15,460 bases of DNA from JBBRHH01 sp038222915 (GCA_038222915.1 JBBRHH010000073.1:1-15460); one strand, 5' to 3'. Positions 7,006 through 14,768 are shown, counted from the first letter of the stretch. Made by a program: numbers and translations. Notes: generated from the sequence alone by a model not told the origin.

Positions 7006-7668
7006 TTATTGTTCTTCCATCAACTGCTTCAGCTTTAACATGGCCTTGTGCATCCGGCCCAGCGCGGTGTTCAACGGGCAATCGAGCAATCTGGCGATGT
7101 CTACGAACTTCATATTACCATAGTACCGCAGTAGCAACACTTCCTTTTGGGCCTCTGGCAACCGATCAATGGCCCGTTTCAGCTTTTCCTGCTCTTCGGC
7201 GTTCTCGCCGCGTGCCCCGGCGTTCGGCGCTTCTTCTTCGGTGATCAGCTTCAGACCTTCCTTGGCCACCTTCTCCCGGCCAGCCGACCGCCAATGGTCG
7301 TTGGCCTTGTTGGTGGCGATGCGGAAGAGCCACGCCTTGAAGCCGCCGGCACCAGCGGCCGGATCGAACTTGCCGAGGTGCTCCAGAACGCTGAGCCACG
7401 TTTGCTGGTGGAGCTCTTCGGCAAGGTTTTCATTCCCGGCCAACCGCTGCAAGTACCGAATCAGCGGCTGATAATAACGCCGGACCAGTTCTTCACCGGC
7501 CTGCGCGCTGCCGAGCGCATTAGACCTTAGACGCTGGATGAGCGTTTCATCGGTCTCGGCGGCCGGGGCCGGGTGGTCTGCGATGCGCAATGCCATGGTG
7601 CTTAATGTCCGGTCGCCAGGATTATAACGTGAAGCGGGGGAAGATATTGTCCGGAGGTTAGATTGCAT
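7006..7668 (-). CDS. RNA polymerase sigma factor, ECF (sigma-70 family)
   Basis: A sigma-70 family protein of the extracytoplasmic function type. Region 2 spans about 58-128, with RRYYQPLIRYLQRL, AEELHQQTWLSVLEHLGKFDP and FKAWLFRIATNKANDHWR. Region 4 spans about 163-215, with IDRLPEAQKEVLLLRYYGNMKF and a helix-turn-helix ending in NTALGRMHKAMLKL. No region 1.1 or 3 is present. The longest frame gives 220 residues; the first 35-40 are not conserved in type, and the ATG at 7596 (MALRIADHP) would give 196 residues. Neither start has a clear Shine-Dalgarno, so the true start is uncertain. It is the first gene of the minus-strand run and is followed by an anti-sigma-like gene, as expected for an autoregulated ECF unit. 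Confidence 0.93.
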   Translation of the reverse strand: MQSNLRTISSPASRYNPGDRTLSTMALRIADHPAPAAETDETLIQRLRSNALGSAQAGEELVRRYYQPLIRYLQRLAGNENLAEELHQQTWLSVLEHLGKFDPAAGAGGFKAWLFRIATNKANDHWRSAGREKVAKEGLKLITEEEAPNAGARGENAEEQEKLKRAIDRLPEAQKEVLLLRYYGNMKFVDIARLLDCPLNTALGRMHKAMLKLKQLMEEQ

Positions 7669-7799
7669 GGGTCAACATACCGGTCGGGTAGATCGCGGCA
7701 TGGGTTGAAACCGTCATAAGACAAGGTCACAGAAGAATTACGCGAAAATGGAATATCCGCTCCGATCCACCTTGCTCCCTACAACCGGCACGCAGGTCA

Positions 7800-7808
7800 T
7801 GCTATAAC
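7800..7808 (+). promoter_or_regulatory. Candidate extended -10 promoter for the epimerase gene
   Basis: TGC followed by TATAAC (7803-7808) matches an extended -10 element, 5 of 6 bases in the hexamer. It would give a leader of about 40 bases before the ATG at 7856. No good -35 is seen at the right distance, so this is tentative. The rest of the divergent region 7669-7855 shows no gene and no convincing sigma-autoregulated promoter on the minus strand. Confidence 0.35.
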
Positions 7809-7855
7809 CCCGCACTTCGCTGTTGACGATTTGGACTGGAATTCAAGGAGAACCA

Positions 7856-8707
7856 ATGAGAATCGGAATGAACCTGCTGCTGTGGACTGCCCATGTGACC
7901 GAGGCGCAATACCCAATCATCGATGATCTGAAGAAGACAGGATTCGATGGTGTGGAGGTGCCGCTGTTTGAGGGGGATCTGGCGCATTACCAGAAGGTGG
8001 GGAAGCATTTGCAGTCACTTGGACTTGGAGCGACGAGCGTTACTGTCATGAATCCCGATTCGAGTCCGGTGGATGCGGATGCGGCTATTCGGGCAAAGGC
8101 CGTGGATCGGTTGAAGGATTGCATTGATAAGACTGCGGCTCTGGGGGGCGATGTGCTGGCGGGGCCGCTGCAGTCGCCGCTGGGCGTGTTTACCGGAGCG
8201 GGTCCGACGGCGGATGAGGTCAAACGGCTTGCGGACGTGCTGCACCTGGCGGGCGAGCACGGGGCGAAGAACAAGGTGAAGCTGGCGGTGGAGCAGCTCA
8301 ACCGGTTTGAGGCGTATTGCATCACGACTGCGCAGCAGGCTGACGAGATTGCCGAGGCTGCGAAGAGCCCGTTTGTGGGGACGCTGTTTGATCCGTTTCA
8401 TGCGAACATCGAAGAGCCGGACATTGCGGCGGCGATCGTGAACCATGGCCGGCATATCGTGCATTTCCACATCAGCGAGAACAACCGGGGCGTGCCCGGG
8501 AGCGGCCACCTGCCGTGGACCGCGATTTTCAAGGCGCTGCGGAAGATCAAGTACAACAACTGGCTGACGATTGAATCATTTGGCCAGCGGCTGCCGGATC
8601 TGGCGGCGGCGACGCGCGTCTGGCGGGCGTTCTTTCCGAGCGAGCATGCAGTCTATTCGGAAGGGTTTAAGTTCATCAAGAAGATGCTGGCTGAGAATCC
8701 GGCTTAA
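7856..8707 (+). CDS. Sugar epimerase, D-tagatose/D-psicose 3-epimerase-like (xylose isomerase-like TIM barrel)
   Basis: A 283-residue TIM-barrel protein of the sugar phosphate isomerase/epimerase superfamily. It carries the metal-binding set of D-tagatose 3-epimerases: Glu146 in AVEQLNRFE, Asp179 in LFDPFHANIEE (with His182), His205 in VHFHISENNRGVPGSGH, and Glu240 in LTIESFG. These are the four residues that hold the divalent metal in that family, and the surrounding words (NRFE, HANIEE, ENNRG-P-G) also match. It should epimerise a free ketose at C3 in the cytoplasm, though the true sugar is unknown. AAGGAG (7845-7850) lies 5 bases before the ATG, which decides this start over the TTG at 7823. 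It is transcribed away from the sigma operon, and no sugar kinase or transporter is beside it. Confidence 0.9.
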   Translation: MRIGMNLLLWTAHVTEAQYPIIDDLKKTGFDGVEVPLFEGDLAHYQKVGKHLQSLGLGATSVTVMNPDSSPVDADAAIRAKAVDRLKDCIDKTAALGGDVLAGPLQSPLGVFTGAGPTADEVKRLADVLHLAGEHGAKNKVKLAVEQLNRFEAYCITTAQQADEIAEAAKSPFVGTLFDPFHANIEEPDIAAAIVNHGRHIVHFHISENNRGVPGSGHLPWTAIFKALRKIKYNNWLTIESFGQRLPDLAAATRVWRAFFPSEHAVYSEGFKFIKKMLAENPA

Positions 8708-8741
8708 GGCTGGGTTTTGGGCGTAATGTTGAATGTGGACT

Positions 8742-8771
8742 GGGCGACTTCTTCGCAAGAGGAGGTCGCCC
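8742..8771 (+). promoter_or_regulatory. Strong hairpin containing the ribosome binding site of the next gene
   Basis: GGGCGACTTCTT pairs with AGGAGGTCGCCC (8760-8771) across the loop CGCAAG, giving 12 bp of which 2 are G-U wobbles. The right arm contains a near-consensus Shine-Dalgarno AGGAGG at 8760-8765, and the in-frame TTG start follows at once at 8772. It sits 35 bases after the epimerase stop codon, so it may be a terminator for that gene, a structure that hides the downstream ribosome binding site, or both. Confidence 0.65.
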
Positions 8772-9252
8772 TTGTCGCAGGATGAGTTTGTGGGAACGAT
8801 TGGGTATGGCCGGCGGTCGTTGCCGCCGCGCAGTAGGTTGCGGCAGTGGCTTCTGGGGATACTTGTCACGGTATTGGTGGTGCTTGGAGGTTTTGCCTTC
8901 CTGCTTCCCAGGCTGGGGGCTCCACGTGAGCGCGCCCAGAGAATCAAATGCGGAGCGAACCTGCGGCAGATTGGCGTTTCGGTCAGCTTTTACGTGGCCG
9001 ACCATGATGGGCGGTATCCGAACGAACTGTCTGACCTCTTTGCAGTCGACCTCTCGCCGGGGAATTTGATTTGTCCGTGCTCCGTCGAGACAGCGGCGGC
9101 GGGTGCGACGACGCAGGCAGTCATCGACGATTTTCACCGGGGATGGGATGAACGTGCTGTATGCGGACGGGCATGTGCAGTGGATCGCTGCGAAAGATCC
9201 GCTGGCGAAAGAGTTGATATCAAAAATGCCGAAACCGGTTCAGGTGGATTGA
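8772..9252 (+). pseudogene. Pseudopilin-like (type II secretion / DUF1559-type) gene, frameshifted with missing middle
   Basis: The first frame (TTG at 8772, or ATG at 8733) encodes a basic leader, one transmembrane segment (around QWLLGILVTVLVVLGGFAFLLP), then APRERAQRIKCGANLRQIGVSVSFYVADHDGRYP and LICPCSVETAAAGATTQAVIDDF. This is the pattern of planctomycete pseudopilin-like proteins. That frame then continues out of family. The family's C-terminal motif, GDGMNVLYADGHVQWI, appears from about 9139 in the frame shifted by +1 and ends at the TGA at 9250-9252. The family normally has a SYVY-type segment and further residues between these parts; they are absent here, so an internal deletion that broke the frame is the likely cause. 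TTG at 8772 is favoured for its Shine-Dalgarno. A sequencing error alone would not explain the missing middle. Confidence 0.7.
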
Positions 9253-11510
9253 GGCGCACCCATTTTCGGGACGAACGATCGCCACGAGGCGGGTTTCCAG
9301 ATGGTCGAGACGCTGCCGAGCAATGCCTCGAAGCAGAGGAGCAGGAGCATCAGTGCGATCAATCCCGACCACTTTGGATTTGGGGCCTGGACCTGGCTCA
9401 CGCCCAATGCGAACTCTTCGTAGCTGCGGGCGATTATGGTGTCGGGGCCGGGTTTTAATATCAGCTCCGCGGGTTTGTATTCGAGCTCGGCCTCGCCTGC
9501 GGGGAGTTGCACGTTGGCTACGGCGAGGGGAGAGGTGCTGCCGGATCTGCGCCAGTAGTAGAGGCCCGGGGCGGTGGTGTCGGTGAAGAGGAGGCGGTTG
9601 GATTTTTCGTCCCAGCGGAATGGGTTGCCTGCGCCGGTTGCGTTGGGCTGGAATTCGTGGGTGGAACCGTCGGGCGAGACGACCTGCACGCCAGCGACGG
9701 AGGCGGAGCTTTTTGCGCGGAGGGTGAGAGGCTGGCCGAGGTCGAGGTTCTGTGCATCGCCCTGGCTGGCGCGGAGGCTCATGCGGACCATCAGCGGGAG
9801 GAAGACCGGGTGCGTTGCGAGACGAGCGTCGGGGATGGTCGACCAGACGAAGATGGTTCCGCCGCCGATGGTGCGCCGCGAGAGGAGGCTGTAGGTGCGG
9901 CTGCCTTGAATCGGGATCGCGGGCGAAAGGCTCAGGAGCGTGGTGACCGTGGAATCGGTGGGGCGATTGAACGGAACGAATCGGCGGACGGTGATGTCGT
10001 TGATTCGCATCGATTTATCGTTGAGTCCCTGCATTAGCAGATCATCGGCGGCGGGCGAGGCGCGGTGATCGCCGCTGGGCGAATCGTTGGTCATGGGGGC
10101 GGCGGGGAGGATGGACTGGATCAAAATCTTTTGGCGTTCGGGGAGCTTGGCCCAGGATTGTTCGAGGCCGGGCTGGATGAAAAGGACGAGCGTGTTGCCG
10201 GCCCGCGCGAAATCGGCCAGCCGCAAAGCGCGGTTCTCGTCGGGCCAACTTGTGAGCATGAGGATGGCGACGTGCTCATCGCCGGAAAAATCGCCGGCGG
10301 ATTTCACGACCAAAGGCCAGGCCGCGTCTTTACCTTCCCAGGGGTCGAGGGAGAGACGGAGCATGCGGGCGGCGGTGGGTTGCTGGGCGGAATCAATGGC
10401 CGTGACGGACTGGCGCGGGGGAAGTTCGACGAGGAGGTCGCGGGCGTCGTCCCAGTGCATTTGGTCCTTGGGGAGCTCGGCGTGCACCAGGAGGAACCGT
10501 TCGGGCTTGCCGCTCGCGTCGGTGGGGGAGGGGAGGCCTTCCTTGACGTCGATTCGCACCTGCGCCTTTCCGTTGCTTCCGAAGGCGAGGGAGGTGGGCG
10601 GCTTGTTGACGAGATCTTTTCCCGCGAGCGTCGTGATCTTCAGGGTGACGACTTTGTTCGCATCACCGGCTCGGCCGGCGACTTCGACGACGGCCTGGCT
10701 GCCGACACCGGGGATGGGTTGCTCGGGATCCATCTTCAGGGAAGTAATCCCAGCGGAGTCGGCTTTGTCTGGATGGAGATCGAAGAAGACGGTGCGGAGG
10801 GGGCCTTTCTGCGGATCGGCCGCGTCCCACTGCTGGATGGGGCGGATGAACTCGCGCGACTGCGTATCGGAGATGACGATCAGCATCTTCTGATCGGCCT
10901 TGGAACGGGCCAGAAGATCGATGGCGGCGCTGACGCGCTGGGCGAGTGGCAGCGGCGAGGGCTCGGGTTGAAGTGGCGTCCACTGCGAAAGCAGATCGGC
11001 CGCGGGCTGAAAGGACTCGGGTTTGTTGTCGGGGGCTGGGTTGCTTTTGAAGATGGCGATCTTCGCTTCCTTCAGGCTCGGAGGGCCGTTGGGCCGTTCG
11101 GAGCCGGTTCCGCGCAGAAGGTCCTGCACAATCGACTCGGCCTTGTCCAGTAGCTTGATCTGCTGGCCTTCGAGCTGCATGGAGTAGCTGGTATCGATGA
11201 CGATGGCGGCGATACCGGAGCGGCCATGACCGCCACCCGACCCGCCGCCCCAGTTGCTGGCCCAGAGTTTAAAAGGCTGGGCGAGGGCGATGATCATCAG
11301 GGCGAGGAGGAGCATGCGAATGGAGAGCAGAACCCACTTCTGCACGCGGCGACGGGCGGCCGTGTGCTGGAGGCTGGTCTTGATGAAGCGGAGGGTGCTG
11401 AAGTAGACGATGGGGGATTTTCGGCGGAAGAGGAGATGGAGAAGAATGGGGACGCTGGCGAGGGGCAGAGCCCAGAGGAGTGCGCCGACTTGGAAGTTGA
11501 ATCCGAACAT
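9240..11510 (-). CDS. BatA-like membrane protein with VWA domain
   Basis: A 756-residue membrane protein. The N terminus has the BatA-type double membrane segment (about 8-28 and 58-78) with LHLLFRRKSPIVYFSTLRF between them. A von Willebrand factor A domain follows, with the MIDAS motif DTSYS (Asp106, Ser108, Ser110) and ISDTQ near residue 215 as the later metal-site strand. The long central part includes a stretch resembling a glutamine amidotransferase-like fold (HVAILMLTSWPDENRALRLADFARAGN), then beta-rich sequence, and a C-terminal transmembrane segment at about 714-735. Such proteins usually sit with MoxR ATPase and DUF58 genes, none of which are here. The start has no clear Shine-Dalgarno. 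The last 13 bases overlap the pseudopilin remnant tail to tail. The function is probably envelope-related metal-dependent binding, but is not established. Confidence 0.88.
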   Translation of the reverse strand: MFGFNFQVGALLWALPLASVPILLHLLFRRKSPIVYFSTLRFIKTSLQHTAARRRVQKWVLLSIRMLLLALMIIALAQPFKLWASNWGGGSGGGHGRSGIAAIVIDTSYSMQLEGQQIKLLDKAESIVQDLLRGTGSERPNGPPSLKEAKIAIFKSNPAPDNKPESFQPAADLLSQWTPLQPEPSPLPLAQRVSAAIDLLARSKADQKMLIVISDTQSREFIRPIQQWDAADPQKGPLRTVFFDLHPDKADSAGITSLKMDPEQPIPGVGSQAVVEVAGRAGDANKVVTLKITTLAGKDLVNKPPTSLAFGSNGKAQVRIDVKEGLPSPTDASGKPERFLLVHAELPKDQMHWDDARDLLVELPPRQSVTAIDSAQQPTAARMLRLSLDPWEGKDAAWPLVVKSAGDFSGDEHVAILMLTSWPDENRALRLADFARAGNTLVLFIQPGLEQSWAKLPERQKILIQSILPAAPMTNDSPSGDHRASPAADDLLMQGLNDKSMRINDITVRRFVPFNRPTDSTVTTLLSLSPAIPIQGSRTYSLLSRRTIGGGTIFVWSTIPDARLATHPVFLPLMVRMSLRASQGDAQNLDLGQPLTLRAKSSASVAGVQVVSPDGSTHEFQPNATGAGNPFRWDEKSNRLLFTDTTAPGLYYWRRSGSTSPLAVANVQLPAGEAELEYKPAELILKPGPDTIIARSYEEFALGVSQVQAPNPKWSGLIALMLLLLCFEALLGSVSTIWKPASWRSFVPKMGAPQST

Positions 11511-11646
11511 ACTGTTTGAGAGCTATGGGGAATGTACCATGACACCAGGCGATTGAGGCACCGCGGAGTCCTTCTCGTTAGTAGTCGGATGCGGCCCACA
11601 ATACGCGCGTCATGCAACTGAGTCATCAATCTCGCCTGGGTCATGC

Positions 11647-13632
11647 TTATTGTTCGGCCTTCGCGGCTCGCGGTCGCCGTCGGGGTTTGGTCGCGTCTTT
11701 TGATGGCCCGGATGCATCCGCCCCGGCCACGGCCTGGCGCGTGACGATCGGCACGTATCCCACTTCCAATCCGGCCGGTGGATTCACCACCAGCGCCGGA
11801 TCAATCTTTACAAGCGATCCGCTCGACGGCGCGGCCATGTATTTTCCGTCGATTGGCCACTCCTTGTGCATGAGTTCGACGAGCTTCTGCAACTGATCTC
11901 GTTTTTCCGGCTTCCATTGCTGTGCAACAATCGTCGGCTGATCGATGAAGCGATACCACGCGTAGGTGATCTGCGATCCGTCGGAAAGCGTTGCCTCGAA
12001 CGGCCCGGCCTTTGGTCCCGGCGCTTTCCAGACGCTCTTTGCGTCTTCGGGTGATGTGTATGGCCGCGGCGTGGCGGGCGGGTCGAACTCCTGCTCGGCC
12101 AAACCAAGTTCTTGCGGAACTTCTGTCGCCGGGATGGCGGTGAGCTTTCCTTTGACCTCCTTGAAGTATTCGGGGAAGTGGCCTGGGGTGCCCGCATCGC
12201 TCCATTTGAGGCCGTAGGCGAGGGACGGGCTTTGGCCGAAGAGTTTTTCTTCGACGAAGGAATCGATACCGGTGATCGGGGTGTTGTCCTTGCTTTGGTC
12301 GAAGGCCGCCTTGTCGATTCTGAGCTTGTTGAAGAAGACACCATGTGCGTCGAACTCGCCGGCGGCGAGCCGTCCGTTCTGATGAAACTTGTTGACGCGG
12401 TCGAAGAGTGCCAGCTTGGAATAGGCCGCGATGTCCTGGGTCAGCACGGTCTGCCCGCGCTGGTTGGCGGGGAAGTTGAGACGCGGAATGCGCCGGTAGA
12501 GCACGCCCTTTTTATCGCGTGCCTCGAAGCATGGCATGCCGGCGATCTCCATGCCCACCGATCCAATCGAGCCCGGCCGCGCATCAAGACCCCGCCCGTT
12601 GATCTCCTTGTAGTTCCTCGACAACCGGCTCCACGCCTCGGGAATCCAAAACGCAACCGGCCCGGAAAAGTTGGCTGCGTTGGCGAAGAAGGTCCAGCTT
12701 TGATCACCGGTGCTGATGCCGTGGTCCTGCTCGGCCGGGAGGAGCGGCAGTGCCATCCAGGCGATGCCCATCAGCTCGTGTTTCGTCTTGCCGTCAAACG
12801 TAATACCGTCGGGCGGCACAATCAGTCGGTTGCTCAACTGAGCGATGGAAAGTGTTTCAGGAGAGGCCGGCTCGACAACGCCAAACCCCCAGCCGGGCGA
12901 AGAAATCTCGTGCGAATATCCATCGGTCGTGCCGTTCATCCGATACTTCGGGGCAGTCGATCCAAACTGCGTCGAGCCCCAGAATCCCAAACTCCCCTCA
13001 ATGGTCTGGAACACTTCGGAGTACGTCGGCCCGCGCTCGGGCCAATGGTCGCGCGCATACGTGCCCGGCGGGCAAAGCGGCTTTTTGAAGTCGGAGTTTT
13101 CGGGAATGATCCACGTGCCCGCGAGCCCAGCCTGAAAGTCGCCGATTGGTTTGTCGAGGAGTTGGAAGGCCGTGCTGTAAAAGCCGAAGCCGTTGGCAAA
13201 TTCCTTCGGCGGTGGCTCGACGCCGACCGTCACATATCCATGCAGCCCATAGCCGGTCTGCGCCAGAATCTTCACGCCTTCGCGCAGATAGCTTTCTTCA
13301 CCCATGCGAAACCCGACTGGCTTTCCGCCGCGGTACAAAATCGCCAGATCGCGCCTGGACGCATCGTCGAAGTACGTAAACGTCTTGTCAGTGTGCAGGA
13401 CGAGGGTCTTCAAATCGGGAATAAGCGTCCAGGTGACACCGGCCTTGTTGCGCCACTCCAGCTTGCCGTCAGCGCCAGCCTTGCGCGAGATTGTTCCCGT
13501 GTGCCAGTCATTCTCGACGGGCGGGCGATGATACGTTCCACACAGATCGTCCAGTTCATCGGCGCGAAGGGCGGGTGTGAGGAATGCGATCAGGAGGATC
13601 GACGACAATGCTGAGACGACTTTCAGTGACAT
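11647..13632 (-). CDS. Large secreted protein of unknown function
   Basis: A 661-residue protein with a Sec signal peptide (hydrophobic 7-18, likely cleavage after LRA at residue 24) and no other membrane segment. I do not recognise the family. The mature part is rich in aromatic residues and glycine (for example KLEWRNKAGVTWTLIPDLKTLVLHTD near 57-82, and SSPGWGFGVVEP), which suggests beta-sheet domains. It ends with a basic tail rich in Arg, Lys and Pro. A weak Shine-Dalgarno AAGGA lies about 10 bases before the ATG. The BatA-like gene follows 136 bases downstream; that gap (11511-11646) shows no clear terminator. A 500-codon open frame on the opposite strand (12112-13614) is considered a composition shadow because the minus-strand frame has a signal peptide and ordinary protein composition. 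Confidence 0.82.
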   Translation of the reverse strand: MSLKVVSALSSILLIAFLTPALRADELDDLCGTYHRPPVENDWHTGTISRKAGADGKLEWRNKAGVTWTLIPDLKTLVLHTDKTFTYFDDASRRDLAILYRGGKPVGFRMGEESYLREGVKILAQTGYGLHGYVTVGVEPPPKEFANGFGFYSTAFQLLDKPIGDFQAGLAGTWIIPENSDFKKPLCPPGTYARDHWPERGPTYSEVFQTIEGSLGFWGSTQFGSTAPKYRMNGTTDGYSHEISSPGWGFGVVEPASPETLSIAQLSNRLIVPPDGITFDGKTKHELMGIAWMALPLLPAEQDHGISTGDQSWTFFANAANFSGPVAFWIPEAWSRLSRNYKEINGRGLDARPGSIGSVGMEIAGMPCFEARDKKGVLYRRIPRLNFPANQRGQTVLTQDIAAYSKLALFDRVNKFHQNGRLAAGEFDAHGVFFNKLRIDKAAFDQSKDNTPITGIDSFVEEKLFGQSPSLAYGLKWSDAGTPGHFPEYFKEVKGKLTAIPATEVPQELGLAEQEFDPPATPRPYTSPEDAKSVWKAPGPKAGPFEATLSDGSQITYAWYRFIDQPTIVAQQWKPEKRDQLQKLVELMHKEWPIDGKYMAAPSSGSLVKIDPALVVNPPAGLEVGYVPIVTRQAVAGADASGPSKDATKPRRRPRAAKAEQ

Positions 13633-13697
13633 GGCGTTTCATTCCTTTCGGAGCGTGTGGAATTGTGGTGGCGAAGGCCGCTCCGCAAGATTAAGTT

Positions 13698-13725
13698 AGA
13701 ATACGCGGGAAGGTCGTATTCGCAA
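13698..13725 (-). promoter_or_regulatory. Candidate promoter for the 661-residue protein gene
   Basis: On the minus strand TTGCGA (13720-13725) and TATTCT (13698-13703) are separated by 16 bases, each matching 4 of 6 consensus bases. It lies 66 bases before the start codon. The match is modest, and a TAGAAT on the plus strand at 13697-13702 could instead be a -10 for the divergent gene. Confidence 0.3.
13699..13721. repeat. Perfect 7-bp inverted repeat in divergent promoter region
   Basis: GAATACG (13699-13705) and CGTATTC (13715-13721) are exact reverse complements with a 9-base spacer, so the half-sites are 16 bases apart centre to centre. The repeat lies between two divergent genes and overlaps both elements of the candidate minus-strand promoter. 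This is the layout of an operator for a dimeric regulator, but a transcript hairpin is also possible. Confidence 0.5.
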
Positions 13726-13772
13726 CCGTACCGGCCCGATGGCGTGCCCTTGAGTTCTTTTGGAGTCCGCAG

Positions 13773-14363
13773 ATGACGACGAGCCCATCCAGTCCATCGC
13801 AATTGAGTTATGCGACGCCGATGCCCGCCCGGCGTCAAGGTCCATCCTGGATGCTGATCATCATGGGAGCGCTGGCGGTCGGGTTCCTGGTGACAGATCC
13901 TTATCGGATGACTGCCGGTTTTCCAGCCGACGATGCAGGACCGGTTATGGTGCGTGTCTTCGGCGGCCTGATTGCGCTCGGTCTGGTTATCACTGGAACG
14001 AAGCCACTGATGCGGCTGGCGATGGCGGTCATCGAACGATTTTCCACCCGACAGGCGCGGCCTTGCTTCGGTATCTGCCTGACACTGATTGTGTGTGGAA
14101 CGGTCTGTATTCTCGCGAGCGTGGCGGTCGAGCTGAGAGCAGTTCGATCTGACGCGATGGTTGCACTAGCTGTACCTGAAACGGTCAACCGTAGCTTTGG
14201 ACACATCGCCATCGGCGGGCAGTCGATATTTCCAGGGCTCTTCACCGCGGGCTTGACCTTTCTGGCTGGGTGTGTTCTCTGCGCGGTGGGAATCTGGGGA
14301 AGTATCGCGAACGGACCTTCGCCCTGCGCACCGGATGGGGAGCCGGCTTTTCGATCGGAATAA
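13773..14363 (+). CDS. Small membrane protein of unknown function, four predicted helices
   Basis: A 196-residue protein with a Ser/Pro-rich N-terminal tail and four hydrophobic segments at about 25-42, 59-76, 98-119 and 153-176, separated by short charged loops. The longest loop (about 120-150) lies between helices 3 and 4, and the C-terminal tail of some 20 residues is hydrophilic. A GGAG sits 7 bases before the ATG. I do not recognise a family and see no catalytic motif. It is transcribed away from the 661-residue secreted protein gene and may share a regulatory region with it. Confidence 0.75.
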   Translation: MTTSPSSPSQLSYATPMPARRQGPSWMLIIMGALAVGFLVTDPYRMTAGFPADDAGPVMVRVFGGLIALGLVITGTKPLMRLAMAVIERFSTRQARPCFGICLTLIVCGTVCILASVAVELRAVRSDAMVALAVPETVNRSFGHIAIGGQSIFPGLFTAGLTFLAGCVLCAVGIWGSIANGPSPCAPDGEPAFRSE

Positions 14364-14407
14364 GCGCACTGGCTTGGATGTGGTGCGAGCTGAAGTTTCG
14401 AAGGCGC

Positions 14408-14642
14408 ATGCCTATGTGCAAATCCATTTTAAATCCAATCCACGCGGGCGCGCATCGGCCACGTTCATCTGAAGGTGGCGGACCTGCAGCGGGCGATTGA
14501 TTTTTATCATGGCGTACTGGGGTTTGATGTGACGCAGCGGTATGCCAGCGGCGTTCTCTGGTTGTTCTTCGGACAACACGTATTCACGAAACTGACTCTC
14601 ACCGATCGGCTCACCGACGATTCTCTCATTGCAACCGATTGA
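14408..14642 (+). pseudogene. Decayed vicinal-oxygen-chelate (glyoxalase/dioxygenase-like) gene fragment
   Basis: From 14451 one frame reads RIGHVHLKVADLQRAIDFYHGVLGFDVTQRY, the typical first module of the VOC superfamily (catechol 2,3-dioxygenase or lactoylglutathione lyase-like), with the first metal-ligand histidine in GHVHL. That frame has a stop codon at 14430-14432 and no start codon in between. The likely N terminus (MPMCKSILNPIHAGA) is in another frame from the ATG at 14408, so a frameshift lies in the GC-rich run near 14444-14453. After QRYASG the sequence no longer resembles the family, and it stops at 14640-14642; intact members are roughly two to four times longer. The remaining parts of 14364-14768 hold no other gene I can support. 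Confidence 0.75.
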
Positions 14643-14729
14643 CCGAGAAACTTTGATGGGGGCGGCTGACAGGCCGAACAACCGTTCCATCTTGGAACAA
14701 TTGCAGACTCTTTGTAGGCGGAGAGTTTA

Positions 14730-14755
14730 CACTGCCGTTGTCTTTTTCGGCGGTG
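14730..14755 (-). terminator. Possible terminator after the beta-helix gene
   Basis: An 8-bp stem (14730-14737 with 14748-14755, one non-Watson-Crick pair) closes a 10-base loop, starting 13 bases past the stop codon at 14769. No T tract follows on the minus strand, so this is weak. A second small hairpin, GTTCCA/TGGAAC with a 3-base loop, lies at 14684-14698. Confidence 0.3.
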
Positions 14756-14768
14756 TGTTACCAGTTCA

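Noticed and set aside
7823..7828. TTGACG as a -35 box, or TTG at 7823 as a start, for the epimerase
   Set aside because: A matching -10 would fall on the Shine-Dalgarno and start codon, and the ATG at 7856 has an ideal AAGGAG 5 bases upstream while 7823 has none.
10065..11153. 362-codon plus-strand open frame inside the BatA-like gene
   Set aside because: Mirror frame of a convincing membrane/VWA protein; no domain or ribosome binding site.
11545..11639. 8-bp inverted repeat CCAGGCGA ... TCGCCTGG in the 136-base gap after the 661-residue gene
   Set aside because: The arms are about 80 bases apart and a repeat this short is not surprising in such a gap; no T tract or promoter is associated.
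12112..13614. 500-codon open frame on the plus strand, opposite the 661-residue secreted protein
   Set aside because: No ribosome binding site or recognisable domain; the translated sequence has an odd composition, while the minus-strand frame has a signal peptide and spans a longer region. It is a by-product of high GC at third positions.
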